Assembly: GCF_949628265.1 (NCBI RefSeq)
Contig: NC_088786.1
Coordinates: 5,084,001-5,148,000, forward strand
DNA length: 64,000 nucleotides
Source: Cloeon dipterum
Lineage: Eukaryota; Arthropoda; Insecta; Ephemeroptera; Baetidae
Direction of reading: 5' to 3'
Shown: piece by piece, positions 36,101-46,125 of the stretch
Numbering within the stretch: the stretch's first letter is position 1
How the letters are laid out: each line of letters starts with the position of its first letter
The notes under the pieces: generated by a model
What the model saw: the letters and a program-made list of their open reading frames with translations, nothing else
The model's database searches: none
Told to the model about the DNA's origin: nothing
Made by a program: the position numbers and the translations under genes

Positions 36101-39100
36101 GGCGCATTGCCCCTCCCATTATTTTTTCTGTGAATTGCTTTTCATATTTCTCTTTTTCCTTTCAAGCTTTTTACCTCTGGCCACAGGAGGGGCAATACCA
36201 CCTGAGAAAAGCTGCTTGCTTACCTCAAAGAAGGTATCTAGGGGAACGGTGGTTGCGAAAGTGACACCCAAATATTTCTACACTAGGAAAAAACATTTTA
36301 AGGGTGGCGCTTCCGAAGCCATTCATTCCACCTATTGACTGACACACAATACGACACAAACTTGACCAATTGCTGCTCTTAACCGTTAGCCAATCTGCAA
36401 CCCTGCAACATCGGAGCAGAACAACTCCCAAAAGAGGGCTTGAGTATTCAGTGTAAAAATGAAAGCAACACTTACGCTTAGGTTTTGGTTTCTCGTTGAC
36501 CTTCTTCACCACATCCTCCAGCTTACTTTTCTTTTCCACAGGTTCTTTCCCACCTGGTGGAGGTGACCTCTTGAGGTTAGGTTTATCCTTGAGGTCCTTC
36601 TTGCTGTGACCTCTCGGGGGCGGCAGCGGAGGCTCCTCCTCCAAGCCAGTCGACCTGAACTTTGAGTTGAAAGTTTTCACCTTATGCTTGACAGGTTGCA
36701 TGGGTGAAGAGACTTTGTCCACAACAGGTGATTTAGACTCCTTCTTTGATGGCTTTTTCTTCTTTTCGTCGTCAGTGGAGCTACGTCTCGATGAATCCGC
36801 CTTTTTCTCACTAAGCGAATCCTTTTTCTTGTCGCCATCCTCAGCTTTGCTCTTTTTTGGAATTTTTGCCAGCACGACTTTTTGGCTTGTAGACTTGAGC
36901 TGCGCTAAAGTAGCCTCATCTTTCTCTTTTTGCTCCTTCAGCTTCTTTGCTTCCCTCTCGGCCAGCTTCTCTTTCAGCTTTTTCTGCTTCTCTTTGAAAA
37001 GCTTTTCCTTGATTCGCTCCTCGTCTGCTCTCTTCTTTTTGGCCGCCACCTTCTCCTGGTTTTGCTGTCGCTTTTCCAAGTCTTCCGCAGTGTGCAGCTC
37101 CTTCGGTTTCAAGTCCTGCTTCCGTCTGGCCGCTCCCTTTGGTCCATCCTTGACGGGCGAGGTTTCAACGAGTGGCACTTCTACTTCGACAGTTTTGAAT
37201 TCGGGCTGAATTGTTGGGCCAGTAGTGACCTTGGCAAGAACGTGTTTCCCGTCCCGCATGGTCAGTCTGTAAACTGGCAGTTCTCCCAGAGGTTGGGCAA
37301 TCGGCCCATCCTCTTCGATCGATGTCGAAGTGGCATCGCACGCATCTTCATCTTCTTCCTCCTCCTCCTCTTCGACATCCTCAGGTTCCTCTTTGCTCAA
37401 TTCTAACTTGACTGCTTCTTCAGTTAACACCTGGTTAGAATCGATTATCGTTTCTTCGACTTCTTCCTTGATTTCTACTTGGGTTTGATTGGTTGTTTCC
37501 ATCGCCGCAGTCTTAATGTCATTCATTCTGGCTATTTCCTTCCAATGCGAGACTACTTCGTGAGCAAGCAATTTGACGCCTGAAAATTGAGCAATGCACA
37601 TTAATGCCTGCATTACGAAACTGTGAACTTGGATGGCTTGAGAAATAAACTAATGAAATCATTGAGCTTTGTTCTCTTAAATCATTTTGAATTATCACTT
37701 TGAAGGAAAATACATTTTAAACCAACAGAAATAGCAATTTAACTATCGTTTGTGATTTTAAATTGACAGATAATGAAGAAATAATTTCTTACGCTCATTT
37801 GGTGCAGCTGTTATTAAGGAGTTCACAGATCTGGCACAGTCGTTGATCTTCAACACTTCTAGAGGGAACCAACTTTTCTTGGTAAGTGACAGCAGGGTTT
37901 CCAGCAATGGTCCGTTGTTTGTTTCCACAGCATCTAATATCCACTGGCTCACCAGTTCCCAGCCACCATGGACCATGTAGTTCTCCAGTAGTTTACTTTC
38001 AGTTGCATGCAAAATCTCCACATACACACACTTGCTGACAAGCTTCTTTGAGAATTTGCTCATCAGACTGAAACAGAGAAAAAAGAAAAACGCTCGGTTA
38101 GTTCTGTGGAGTGGAAATATGCGAAATTTTGATTTACCTTACTATCCTAGCAACATCCTCTTGGGTTTTGATTCCTCCCAAGGGATTAAGCAGCACACTT
38201 AGACAGTCTAGTAATGAAAGCGGATCAATCCTTGGCTGCAAAACAAAGAGCACGATCAGACACAAATTTTAATGCATCATAAAAACGTTTTTAGAGCTAC
38301 AATCAATTGCTAGCAACTTGAGCGCTTTGAACGTCTCTACTTGCAACTTATGCAGTTATGTCATTTGCCTTACAAGCGTAAAAATGGCAATTGTGATGTG
38401 TCAGACCTCATCGAGTGCAGAAAAACACGCGAATAAGCGATTAAATTCATGAGCTTTAGTCAGCACATTTTGTCTACGGTTTGACAAAAATATATTGTGA
38501 TCAACACAATAAATATATGCCAGCAACAACAGTGCTTTTGTCAATAATGACAATTATGCGCTGCTACCCAGGTAGATCCTCATTTTGAGGAACGCAGAAC
38601 ATTGAAACTACTTCCTGACCCTTTTATGCTATCTATCAACCATTAACGCGTGTGTGAGGAATAGTTACGAATGTCTCTGCGAAGTAATTGTTTTTAAATT
38701 AACAGTTAGTTGATTATTTGTATCATTCCATTCATTGTCATGAAAAACAATTAATTAACCAAGAGGCTCAGGGAAAATATTATGAAGCTTTTAGTTTTTT
38801 TATGATCTTGTTATCCACATCACTCCTAGAAATTTCCCACGTGTTGTGCTATTTCTTAACTTCAGAATGGCGCTTAAATATATGAATAAACAGCTAAAAA
38901 GTAGTGGCAATGGAACAGCCACTAAAGTATATGGAGGACTCACAATTTTCAACAGGATAGGTCATTTCAATTGAGATTGATTAAAAATAGGACATTTCAA
39001 TTGATTTTGCTGGGAAAATATAAAACCAGGCTTCAATCCTCGTTCAAATCTAACAAATTGAGAGAAATTACTTAAAATGGGGCTTTAGGAACTCAGTTAA

Positions 39101-40764
39101 ATCGATTTTAAAATGATTACTCGCTTAACAAGGAATGGAAGGCTAAACATTTGAAATAATTGTAACAAGTATCAATATAAAAGCAGCAGTTTTGACCTTT
39201 ATGGCCTCATCAGCAGTACCATACCTTCAAAAAACGCGACAGAATAATGCTTGAGCTTTAGGAACATGTAAGGCAGTGGACATTTTACAGCTTTTGATCG
39301 AAAATATTAGTTTCGTAATGAAACTGCTTGCACAACATGTGGACTACTGCTTGAAGTGAGTGTGGAAAACAAGTTTTGAAAATAAGTCCCTCCTGCGTTT
39401 TTGTTTTCTCATACTTTCGTAAGTTCGCGGCAAGAGTTATGTTGGCAGAGTCTCAGTCGCCTGCCCAGGGGAGAAAATATTACAGGCAGGGCGCGGATTT
39501 TTAAAATGGATCTTGGAGGGTATTTTGGATGTTTCTACTTGATATTTGATCATACTCCATAATATATTATTTTAGCATGGAGCGTATTTTCAAGGAAAAA
39601 TGCTGGGATATACTGAATTTGTGAAAAGTTATTTCTAGCAATGCAGAGCAAAATATAAATATTTAGTTTTTAACAATGCCAACTTCTGGTAATTTTAAGG
39701 GAAATTTTGATGTGTTATACAGGCGCTTAAATTAGCGATTTAAAATTAAAGAGTATTGATGCTAGATCAGGATTAAAATTTAATAACTAGGAAGCCTAAA
39801 AATATTGTAAACCAATTCCAAAATCGCACCTGTACATATTACGGATTAATGGAATAATTTTTTTTCTGAATTTGAATTTCTTTCAATTGAATTGGTTCAT
39901 GAAGCACAGGTGGGTTTCGGGCAAAGTAAAAACTAGTTCTCTGCTAGCATTTAGTTAAGGCATTTCTAAAAATCTTTTCTCGGTTTTTCGTTTTATGATA
40001 ACATGTTGAAGAATAGGGAAGTTTTAAGTGCAAAAATAAAACTTATTTTGTCGTCAAGAGCAATATTTTTAAGTATGAAATGTAGTGACTCAATAAGCGT
40101 CCAGATTTCAGAAGTGGCCACAAAACTCCGTTCATACCAAGACGAACGTTTGTTTTGTGGCCACTAACAAAGTTCCAACATAACCTGGACTCTTAACTGA
40201 TTCATGACCATACTCGGTATCTCACCAAACGCCAGTTTTCCGCACCAGTTTTCCGCCAATCAGGTCTCCACATCACAATAATTTTAAGAGATAAAAGCTT
40301 GTAATAATCATAGGCACAAATTTGTACATGATCTGTTGACAATATTCAGTTATTTTCTGTGTAGGATGTGTTACAAACAAGTCCAAAAAGTCAGCAGAGG
40401 TTTAAATACATGACGATTCATAACAATATTTCAAAAACTCGCAGTCGCAACTAAGCCCACTGGTGAATATAATGTGCGAAAGTAAACACGCGATGCGTTT
40501 AACTCGTCATGCCCCCTTGCCGCCTGTCTTTCAAGTTAAAGCCACTGCAGAGCCCTCTATATTCGAATTATGAAGATCAGGTACGCCACCGCATTGCATA
40601 ACATCATTACACATATTGAACTCTCAATATTCTACTAACGCCAACTAGTGAAATTTCCTTCCATCATTACTTCGCAAGCCATTTTGCTTATGAGTGTAAT
40701 TGATTGTAGCTTTTTCTATTATGTAATATTAAGACGCAAAACAAAGGCATATTATAATTACCAT
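33170..40764 (-). CDS. PNUTS: PNUTS (PP1 nuclear-targeting subunit, PPP1R10), about 974 aa
   Basis: Nuclear regulatory subunit that targets protein phosphatase 1 to chromatin and RNA polymerase II. Exons in transcription order: 38,235-38,138, 38,067-37,793, 37,579-36,476, 34,955-34,464, 34,396-34,313, 34,155-33,942, 33,880-33,667 and 33,610-33,170, together 973 codons plus stop, all phases agreeing. The TFIIS-type N-terminal domain starts PRIDPLSLL and includes VSKC and VSHWKE. A Lys/Glu-rich coiled region follows, then KFRSTGLE. The PP1-binding segment has KKSVRF before YFELDETERVNVNK, almost as in human PNUTS. A Gly/Asn/Pro/Met-rich tail ends in a CCCH finger (C-x7-C-x5-C-x3-H). The initiator Met lies upstream of 38,235. 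My preferred site is 40,762-40,764, where a small exon (about 40,762-40,811) has an acceptor and ends ATG before GTAATT; a phase-compatible alternative ends at 41,444. The first exon is therefore uncertain; the rest is secure. Confidence 0.88.
34956..36475 (-). other. Intron of PNUTS (about 1.5 kb)
   Basis: This is the interval between the exons ending at 36,476 and starting at 34,955. The donor is GTAAGTG and the acceptor a T-rich tract ending in TTTCAG. I see no nested exon and no repeat that I recognise inside it. Confidence 0.75.
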
Positions 40765-41443
40765 TTTGAAATATTCTTAATATGTTGATTTTACTTATGT
40801 CCTTGAAACAGCTGAAATCAGATTGTCGTAATTTAGCCCATTTCAGGAAACTTCTATTATGTAAAAATTTATCAATGGCGTCTCTGACGTCACTCAGCAA
40901 GTCACGCAGCAAAGTCTCTTAGTTTAACCAAGATTTGTGCAAGCATCACGATTTAAATTGTAATATGAAGGTAGCAACTATTGATTATTTTTATGACTTG
41001 GTTTTTCGTATGGAAATTATTTGGAAAATATCGCTGCTTCGTTCAAATTTGGCGTTAATATTTAATCGCTCAGAGAACGCCTTATACTATTTTTCTGTCC
41101 CAGTTGATTTAGTTTTATAGAAGACTCGTTTACACTTACATTCAAAAAAATTTCAATTAAAATAGCCATAATTTTTTAAGAGTTTTTGCTATGGCAAATC
41201 ACAGGGCAACCAAATCGATGGTCGACTGATGACAATAGAGGTTGGGTGGGTTGGGTGAGGGGACGATAGTTTGTAACAGATTCGTCCACATAATATGCGT
41301 TGAACCTGCGAACAGAGAATAACTAATTAGATAAACCTGTAGATCGAACTAAGGCGAATAAAATTCACTCAGTTCTAGCAGTAGATGACCAAAACCAAAC
41401 CGAATAAACAGGAATTTTAAATAGGAAATGTAGAATTGCTTAC
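38236..41443 (-). other. Probable 5' introns of PNUTS, with a candidate small start exon at 40,762-40,811
   Basis: About 3.2 kb of AT-rich DNA lacks protein-like exons. Two splice-site pairs suit the PNUTS leader. A 50-bp segment at 40,762-40,811 is flanked by TCTGATTTCAG and ATG followed by GTAATT. A strong donor (GTGGAG before GTAAGC) sits at 41,443, just outside the inverted repeat. A leader exon starting in the left arm of that repeat and spliced to the small ATG exon would explain both. Confidence 0.4.
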
Positions 41444-41573
41444 CTCCACGAAATCTTTGCTCAGCTTACAATGGTGATAGAGGGATGAGGGGAAAAAGAG
41501 GAGAAGGAGAGAAAAGTCGAGCATCGTCGGCAACGTCATCGCTTTGGTGGTGGGGACCGGTGGGGACTGGGGA

Positions 41574-42196
41574 GTAGAGTGCTTATAACGAGAGTGAGAC
41601 TGGCCTGCGCACTGCCGCTTCCCTACCTCTCCCCATGTTAAAATAAGCGCACGCGACGCGGTTGGCGCTACAGCTAAATTCATGAAGCCACCCGCGGACT
41701 TATTGGTGTCAATCGAACGCGCACGAGTCGTTTTATCATATAAATATAATTCGGAACCGAGCCTGAAAACAAAAGCGCTTTCGAGAATTCCACCGCTGAA
41801 ATCAAACCATTTCGCTGCGAGCTCCGACAGCGACGATCGCACCCGAGCGTCAGCGGCTGTCGGCGAAGCACGCATCAGCGCATCACCATGGCAAAAAGAC
41901 AGCCAGTGAAGTGAAATACACTTGTTGTCTGGAAATGGGCAGATTTCAGCGGTGGAATTCTCGAAAGCGCTTTTGTTTTCAGGCTCGGTTCTTGAGTTAT
42001 ATGATAAAACGACTCGTGCGCGTTATTGACACCAATAAGTCCGCAAGGTGGCTTCATGAATTTAGCTGTAGCGCCAACCGCGTGCGCGCATTTTAACATG
42101 GGGAGAGGTAGGGAAGCGCAAGCGGCAGTGCGCAGGCCACAGTCGCGTCGGTCGGCCTAGCCAATTAGCCATCTCACTCTCGTTATGAGCACTCTA
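41574..42196. repeat. Long near-palindrome: inverted repeat with 230- and 255-bp arms
   Basis: The left arm (41,574-41,803) is the reverse complement of the right arm (41,942-42,196), separated by a 138-bp spacer. The innermost 49 bp (41,755-41,803 against 41,942-41,990) match without a single difference. The outer parts carry scattered substitutions, small indels and a roughly 34-bp insertion in the right arm. The spacer contains a further small inverted repeat (CCGACAGC and GCTGTCGG). The block lies between PNUTS on the left (transcribed leftwards) and the SPATA7-like gene on the right (transcribed rightwards), so it fills the position of a shared promoter. No target-site duplication is visible. 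Alternatives are a foldback element or a hairpin-RNA precursor. Confidence 0.93.
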
Positions 42197-42225
42197 GTGG
42201 GGAGGAGTGGAAGCTTAGGAGAGCA

Positions 42226-44066
42226 ATGCTTCAATGTGAGTATTTAAAAATTCGCGCGATTACAAATGATGCATTTTAAGCCAATAGCAACCTGGCTAGA
42301 GTAAAATTTTATTTGGGGGAATGTGCATTAAAGATGCTGTCATTTGCTAGACTTTGTGGTGGGGATGATTCTGTGTAGCTTTGGGCGGTGCTCCAGTGCT
42401 TGATCGATATGGTCAAGCACGTCAAGCACCAAGCAGGTGCAGGTGTATGTAAACACGAAATGTGTCAAAAGTGGTGCGTGCTTTTTGTAAGTCAGGAATT
42501 TATTGATTAATGTAAAATGGGGAAAGCAAGAGGTGTTCGTGTCTCGTTGGACAGCGTCGTCGCCTTGGTTAACGAATAATTCACGATGGCGCCAGCAAGG
42601 GTGATTGATCGATGATGGACTTAGCGGCGCTGATTCGGGATTCGGGCCCTCTTGAAAAGTGCGATGCACCTGCTGCGTTTTGTTACTTTGTTACATTTTG
42701 AACGAATAGCTTCTTTAATTTAATGCGCTATGGCAGCAATGCCACACTTCAAAGTCAACTATTCTCGCGTCAGAAGCAATTGTATGTTATTTAAACTCTC
42801 AGGGGTTTGTTATTAAATTTGATAAACAAACTTAAATATTTTCAGGTTTAGCTGATACAACATGTGATCCAGTGGCGCAGCACATGAGAGCTTGGAGGAT
42901 TTTACAGCACGAACTGAAAATTCAGAGGGTGAAAACTTGGGAAAATCACCACGTAAATCCTGGCAGGCAAAATATTAGCAGTTCAAAACATGCGAACATT
43001 CCAAATCCATTGAGATGCTTTAGCAGGTACTAATATTTATATGCATTAAATTTCTCTTATAAATATCGATGTTTTTAGGTTGAGCTTGCAGCCAACAAGC
43101 GTAAGCCGGTCGCCAAGTTCTCTACGAAGTCTTCAGGTGGAGAGGAAAAATGCAAGGATTTCTTTCTCTGCGCATAATGAGAGCCACAAAAAGCACGGAG
43201 ACTTTGCCAAAGAGGTCACCTTCAAGCCTAAGATATTGGACACATCTGCCACTTCCAAATTGATTCAGTCGAGGAACTATCAAACCCCCAAAAAGAAGAC
43301 ACTGCCTCAAAGCAGGACAGTAAGTTGAAATCAACATCCTCTTATCTTTTCATCACCAGTATAACCTTCAGAGTTCGGCTGTTTCTACAAAATCAATCGA
43401 ACCTGGTCAAAGAAAAGCGGAGCATAAAAACTGGTCTCAAAGTCGCCCGGAAAGCAGCAGTTCGTCATCAACTGGCTGCGATTCCGCGTACGAAGCTGGA
43501 GGGTCCATCGAAGCTCTCAGTCCTCACTCCCGGAGCTCAACTCCTCAGCAAGTTACAGTTCGCGGCGCAGAGCCAAAGTTGGATACAGATGTAAGCTAAA
43601 TTTAATTTGAATTTGTGCTTTAATCTGATCAAAATGATTTCTCATCAGGTTGAAGAGAGTAGAATTGTTGGAAAAGAAATTGAGAATGCTATAGAAGAAT
43701 TGATTGAGCGGCCAGGCACCCCAGTGAATTTGATAGACAGGTGAGGCTCCTATGCCCCAATTAAATTTACCATTAGTCATTTTGTTCATTCTCAATTTAA
43801 GAAACGAGAGTCTGGAATACATTTTGTTCGAGCACGACTTGATGAATGAAATCGCTTCCTGTGGTGTTTTGACAAACTTCAGCGTGAGGGAGATCTGCAG
43901 GTCATTCGCCCTGACCAATGGAAAATTGCTGGAGCAGTGCAAGGTGCAAGAAATTGTGGAGCGAGTTCAAAAACTTGTAGGAGTACCCGACAACGCTAGT
44001 CTAGACTTCTCCGATTTTGGGCTGCACGGCAGCTTTGATACACCAAGCAATGCAACGTCAGAGTAA
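42226..44066 (+). CDS. SPATA7: SPATA7-like ciliary protein, 335 aa
   Basis: Human SPATA7 acts at the photoreceptor connecting cilium. Six exons: 42,226-42,235, 42,846-43,026, 43,079-43,319, 43,372-43,590, 43,649-43,740 and 43,802-44,066; lengths sum to 336 codons. The N-terminal block has HMRAWRILQHELKIQ, comparable to the NHM...KILSAK block of human SPATA7. A central NYQTPKKK resembles the human YYTPAKRKK. The C-terminal 75 residues (ESLEYILFEHDLMNEIASCG, then VLTNFSVREICRSF) align well with the helical end of the human protein. The middle is low-complexity and Ser-rich. At 335 aa it is much shorter than human SPATA7 (about 600). The tiny first exon (ATG plus seven bases) is inferred from a donor before GTGAGT and from phase. 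The acceptor of exon 4 could also be 43,360, in frame. It starts 30 bp outside the inverted repeat. Confidence 0.75.
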
Positions 44067-46125
44067 ACTTAATTCACATTTTTTTGTGTGGAACTTGTGA
44101 TATTTCCTAGTCAATATTTGCAAATCAGAAGTGTATTTTATAGAACCACTGATAAGGAGTGTTTGTTGAAAGTACAAAAGCAGCATTTTATCATAACTGA
44201 AACTTTATTGAATTTCAAAAATACAGATTCTGTTTACATCTACAGATTAAACACATTCATGCTGGAACTGACCAATAAATTGAATGACCTTTCGCACAGA
44301 CTTGGATAAAAATTATTTCCCATCCACAAACATGTCGCTTCTAATTTAAACAGTATTGCATCATTAAATATTAATTTGTTCACATTCTACAGAGTTGATT
44401 GGTAACTTACAGTGAACAGTAAAGAGATATAAGTTAAAAAAAAAAATCAAAAAAGAGTCACCCCATAAAGTGAAATATATTTACACGGAGTTCTTAAGAG
44501 TCACATCACCATAAAGAACTTGAAAATAAAGTAACGATAGTAGAATCTACAGCTATCACCAGTTGAACTGGCACGTGTAACAAAATACTGACAGTTTGAA
44601 CTCCCCATACCAATCGGCACACACATTGACGAAATATTTGATTTCTTTTTATCTTGGTTATATCATTCTGAGATAGGACAATATCACAATAAAATGTTAG
44701 AATTAAACATTTTGTCAGCAATCCACGGGTAGAAACTTCCACAAGCAGATCAGTTTGAGTTTGTGGCAGTTTCTTTGCTGCCCGAAATTTGGTCAGTCAC
44801 ACCTTCCTATCCAAATAGGTGAAGGTTTGCAAAGACTTGTTTCATCTAGCTACTTGTAAAGAACAAAACCCCAACTTAGACTGCGCAAAACAAACAGGAT
44901 ATTGTTTTAAAAATCAGACATGTCCATTTTAACTCAGGTGACAAAAAAGTAAAAATCACCATCACAGGCTAAGATGGAGCTATTTTTTGTGTTTCATTTT
45001 TCTTGTGCAGCTTATTTCTCTATTGCTAGAGATATTAACACTAGAAAAATTTAATTTACAGATCTTGCATTTATCATTTTAAAAAGAAATCAACTTGCTA
45101 AGTCCGTCCTTAAAAATCAAGGTAACTCGCAACTCGCGAAGTTATCGTTAACTTCATTCCATTTTGTACAAGCTGTTTGTTGAATACCATATATTTATGC
45201 TTGGATCTTTAAAAAAATAATATTTTGTCATTCCTTTAAAATTGCAAAATTATAATATATTAATTCAGGGTTCGTAAACATGATTAAAAAATACTTAAGT
45301 CGGTTGTCATTTCTAGTTAACTGTTAGGTGGGTGTCAAGTGAGGTAACTAAAGCTTTTCCAACTTAAGCTGCCTTGCCCTTGTGCATCACAACATTTAGG
45401 AACAATGAATTGAAAGTAGGACAAAATTATATTCTTAATCGTGATGTTCGGTATTTACGCGGGAGGTAACAAATATTATTTGTAGAAAAGATGGCATCAA
45501 AAATCAACCCGTACTGTGTTCAAAACAACTGTATTTTCAGTATTTTAAAGTACTGAGAGGAATAATAGGTCTTGGGTTATCGGCGGATGTTGCGATATAA
45601 TTAAAAAAAGGTCTTTTTATTTGTTAATTGATAAATTTTCATGAACAATTTAAACCAAATAAAACTATAACGAGATAAAACATAATTTATTCCACGGTTA
45701 AAATTTGGAAACATAAAGCATAAAATATTGAAAATATATTAAAACTGAATTTAAACCTGAAAGAAATAAAGGTGTAAAAGTAGAATAAGGGGAAATTCCA
45801 TTTTCTATAAACAGAATTCAAAAAGAGCTAAAAATTTGGTAAAAATCATTAGGACGCAAATGAATCAAAAGAAGCGATAGGTATCATTGCATCCACATGA
45901 GTCAAAAATCGTTACGGAGGATAAATTGAAATATTTAAGGCCGGAATGTTGCTTGTAGAGCTTGGTGTCTTTTAAGATCAAATCGCGGCCAGCGCGTTTG
46001 AAGATATTGGCAAGAGCCCTACCGCAGCACCCAGAGGTGAGAACCGCACATTTTTAGACAAAAGGTCAGGGAAAAAAGAGGATGAAGAAGCTGCCGTGAA
46101 CTGATAAAATGAGGAGCAGCAAGTC
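44067..46125. other. Intergenic DNA between convergent SPATA7-like and NANP genes
   Basis: About 2 kb, AT-rich, without supportable exons. It must contain the 3' ends of both neighbours. A possible AATAAA for the SPATA7-like gene lies at 44,275. No repeat family member was recognised here. Confidence 0.55.
44275..44280 (+). terminator. Possible polyadenylation signal of the SPATA7-like gene
   Basis: AATAAA about 210 bp after the stop codon, the first canonical signal on this strand. Confidence 0.45.

Noticed and set aside
36667-37406. Phe/Ser- and Leu-rich frames on the plus strand over PNUTS
   Set aside because: They are the complement of the Lys/Glu-rich PNUTS coiled region, not independent genes.
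41417-42099. Short similar peptides encoded in both arms of the inverted repeat
   Set aside because: The similarity follows from DNA identity of the arms. The peptides diverge outside the identical 49 bp and have no domain, so I did not call genes.
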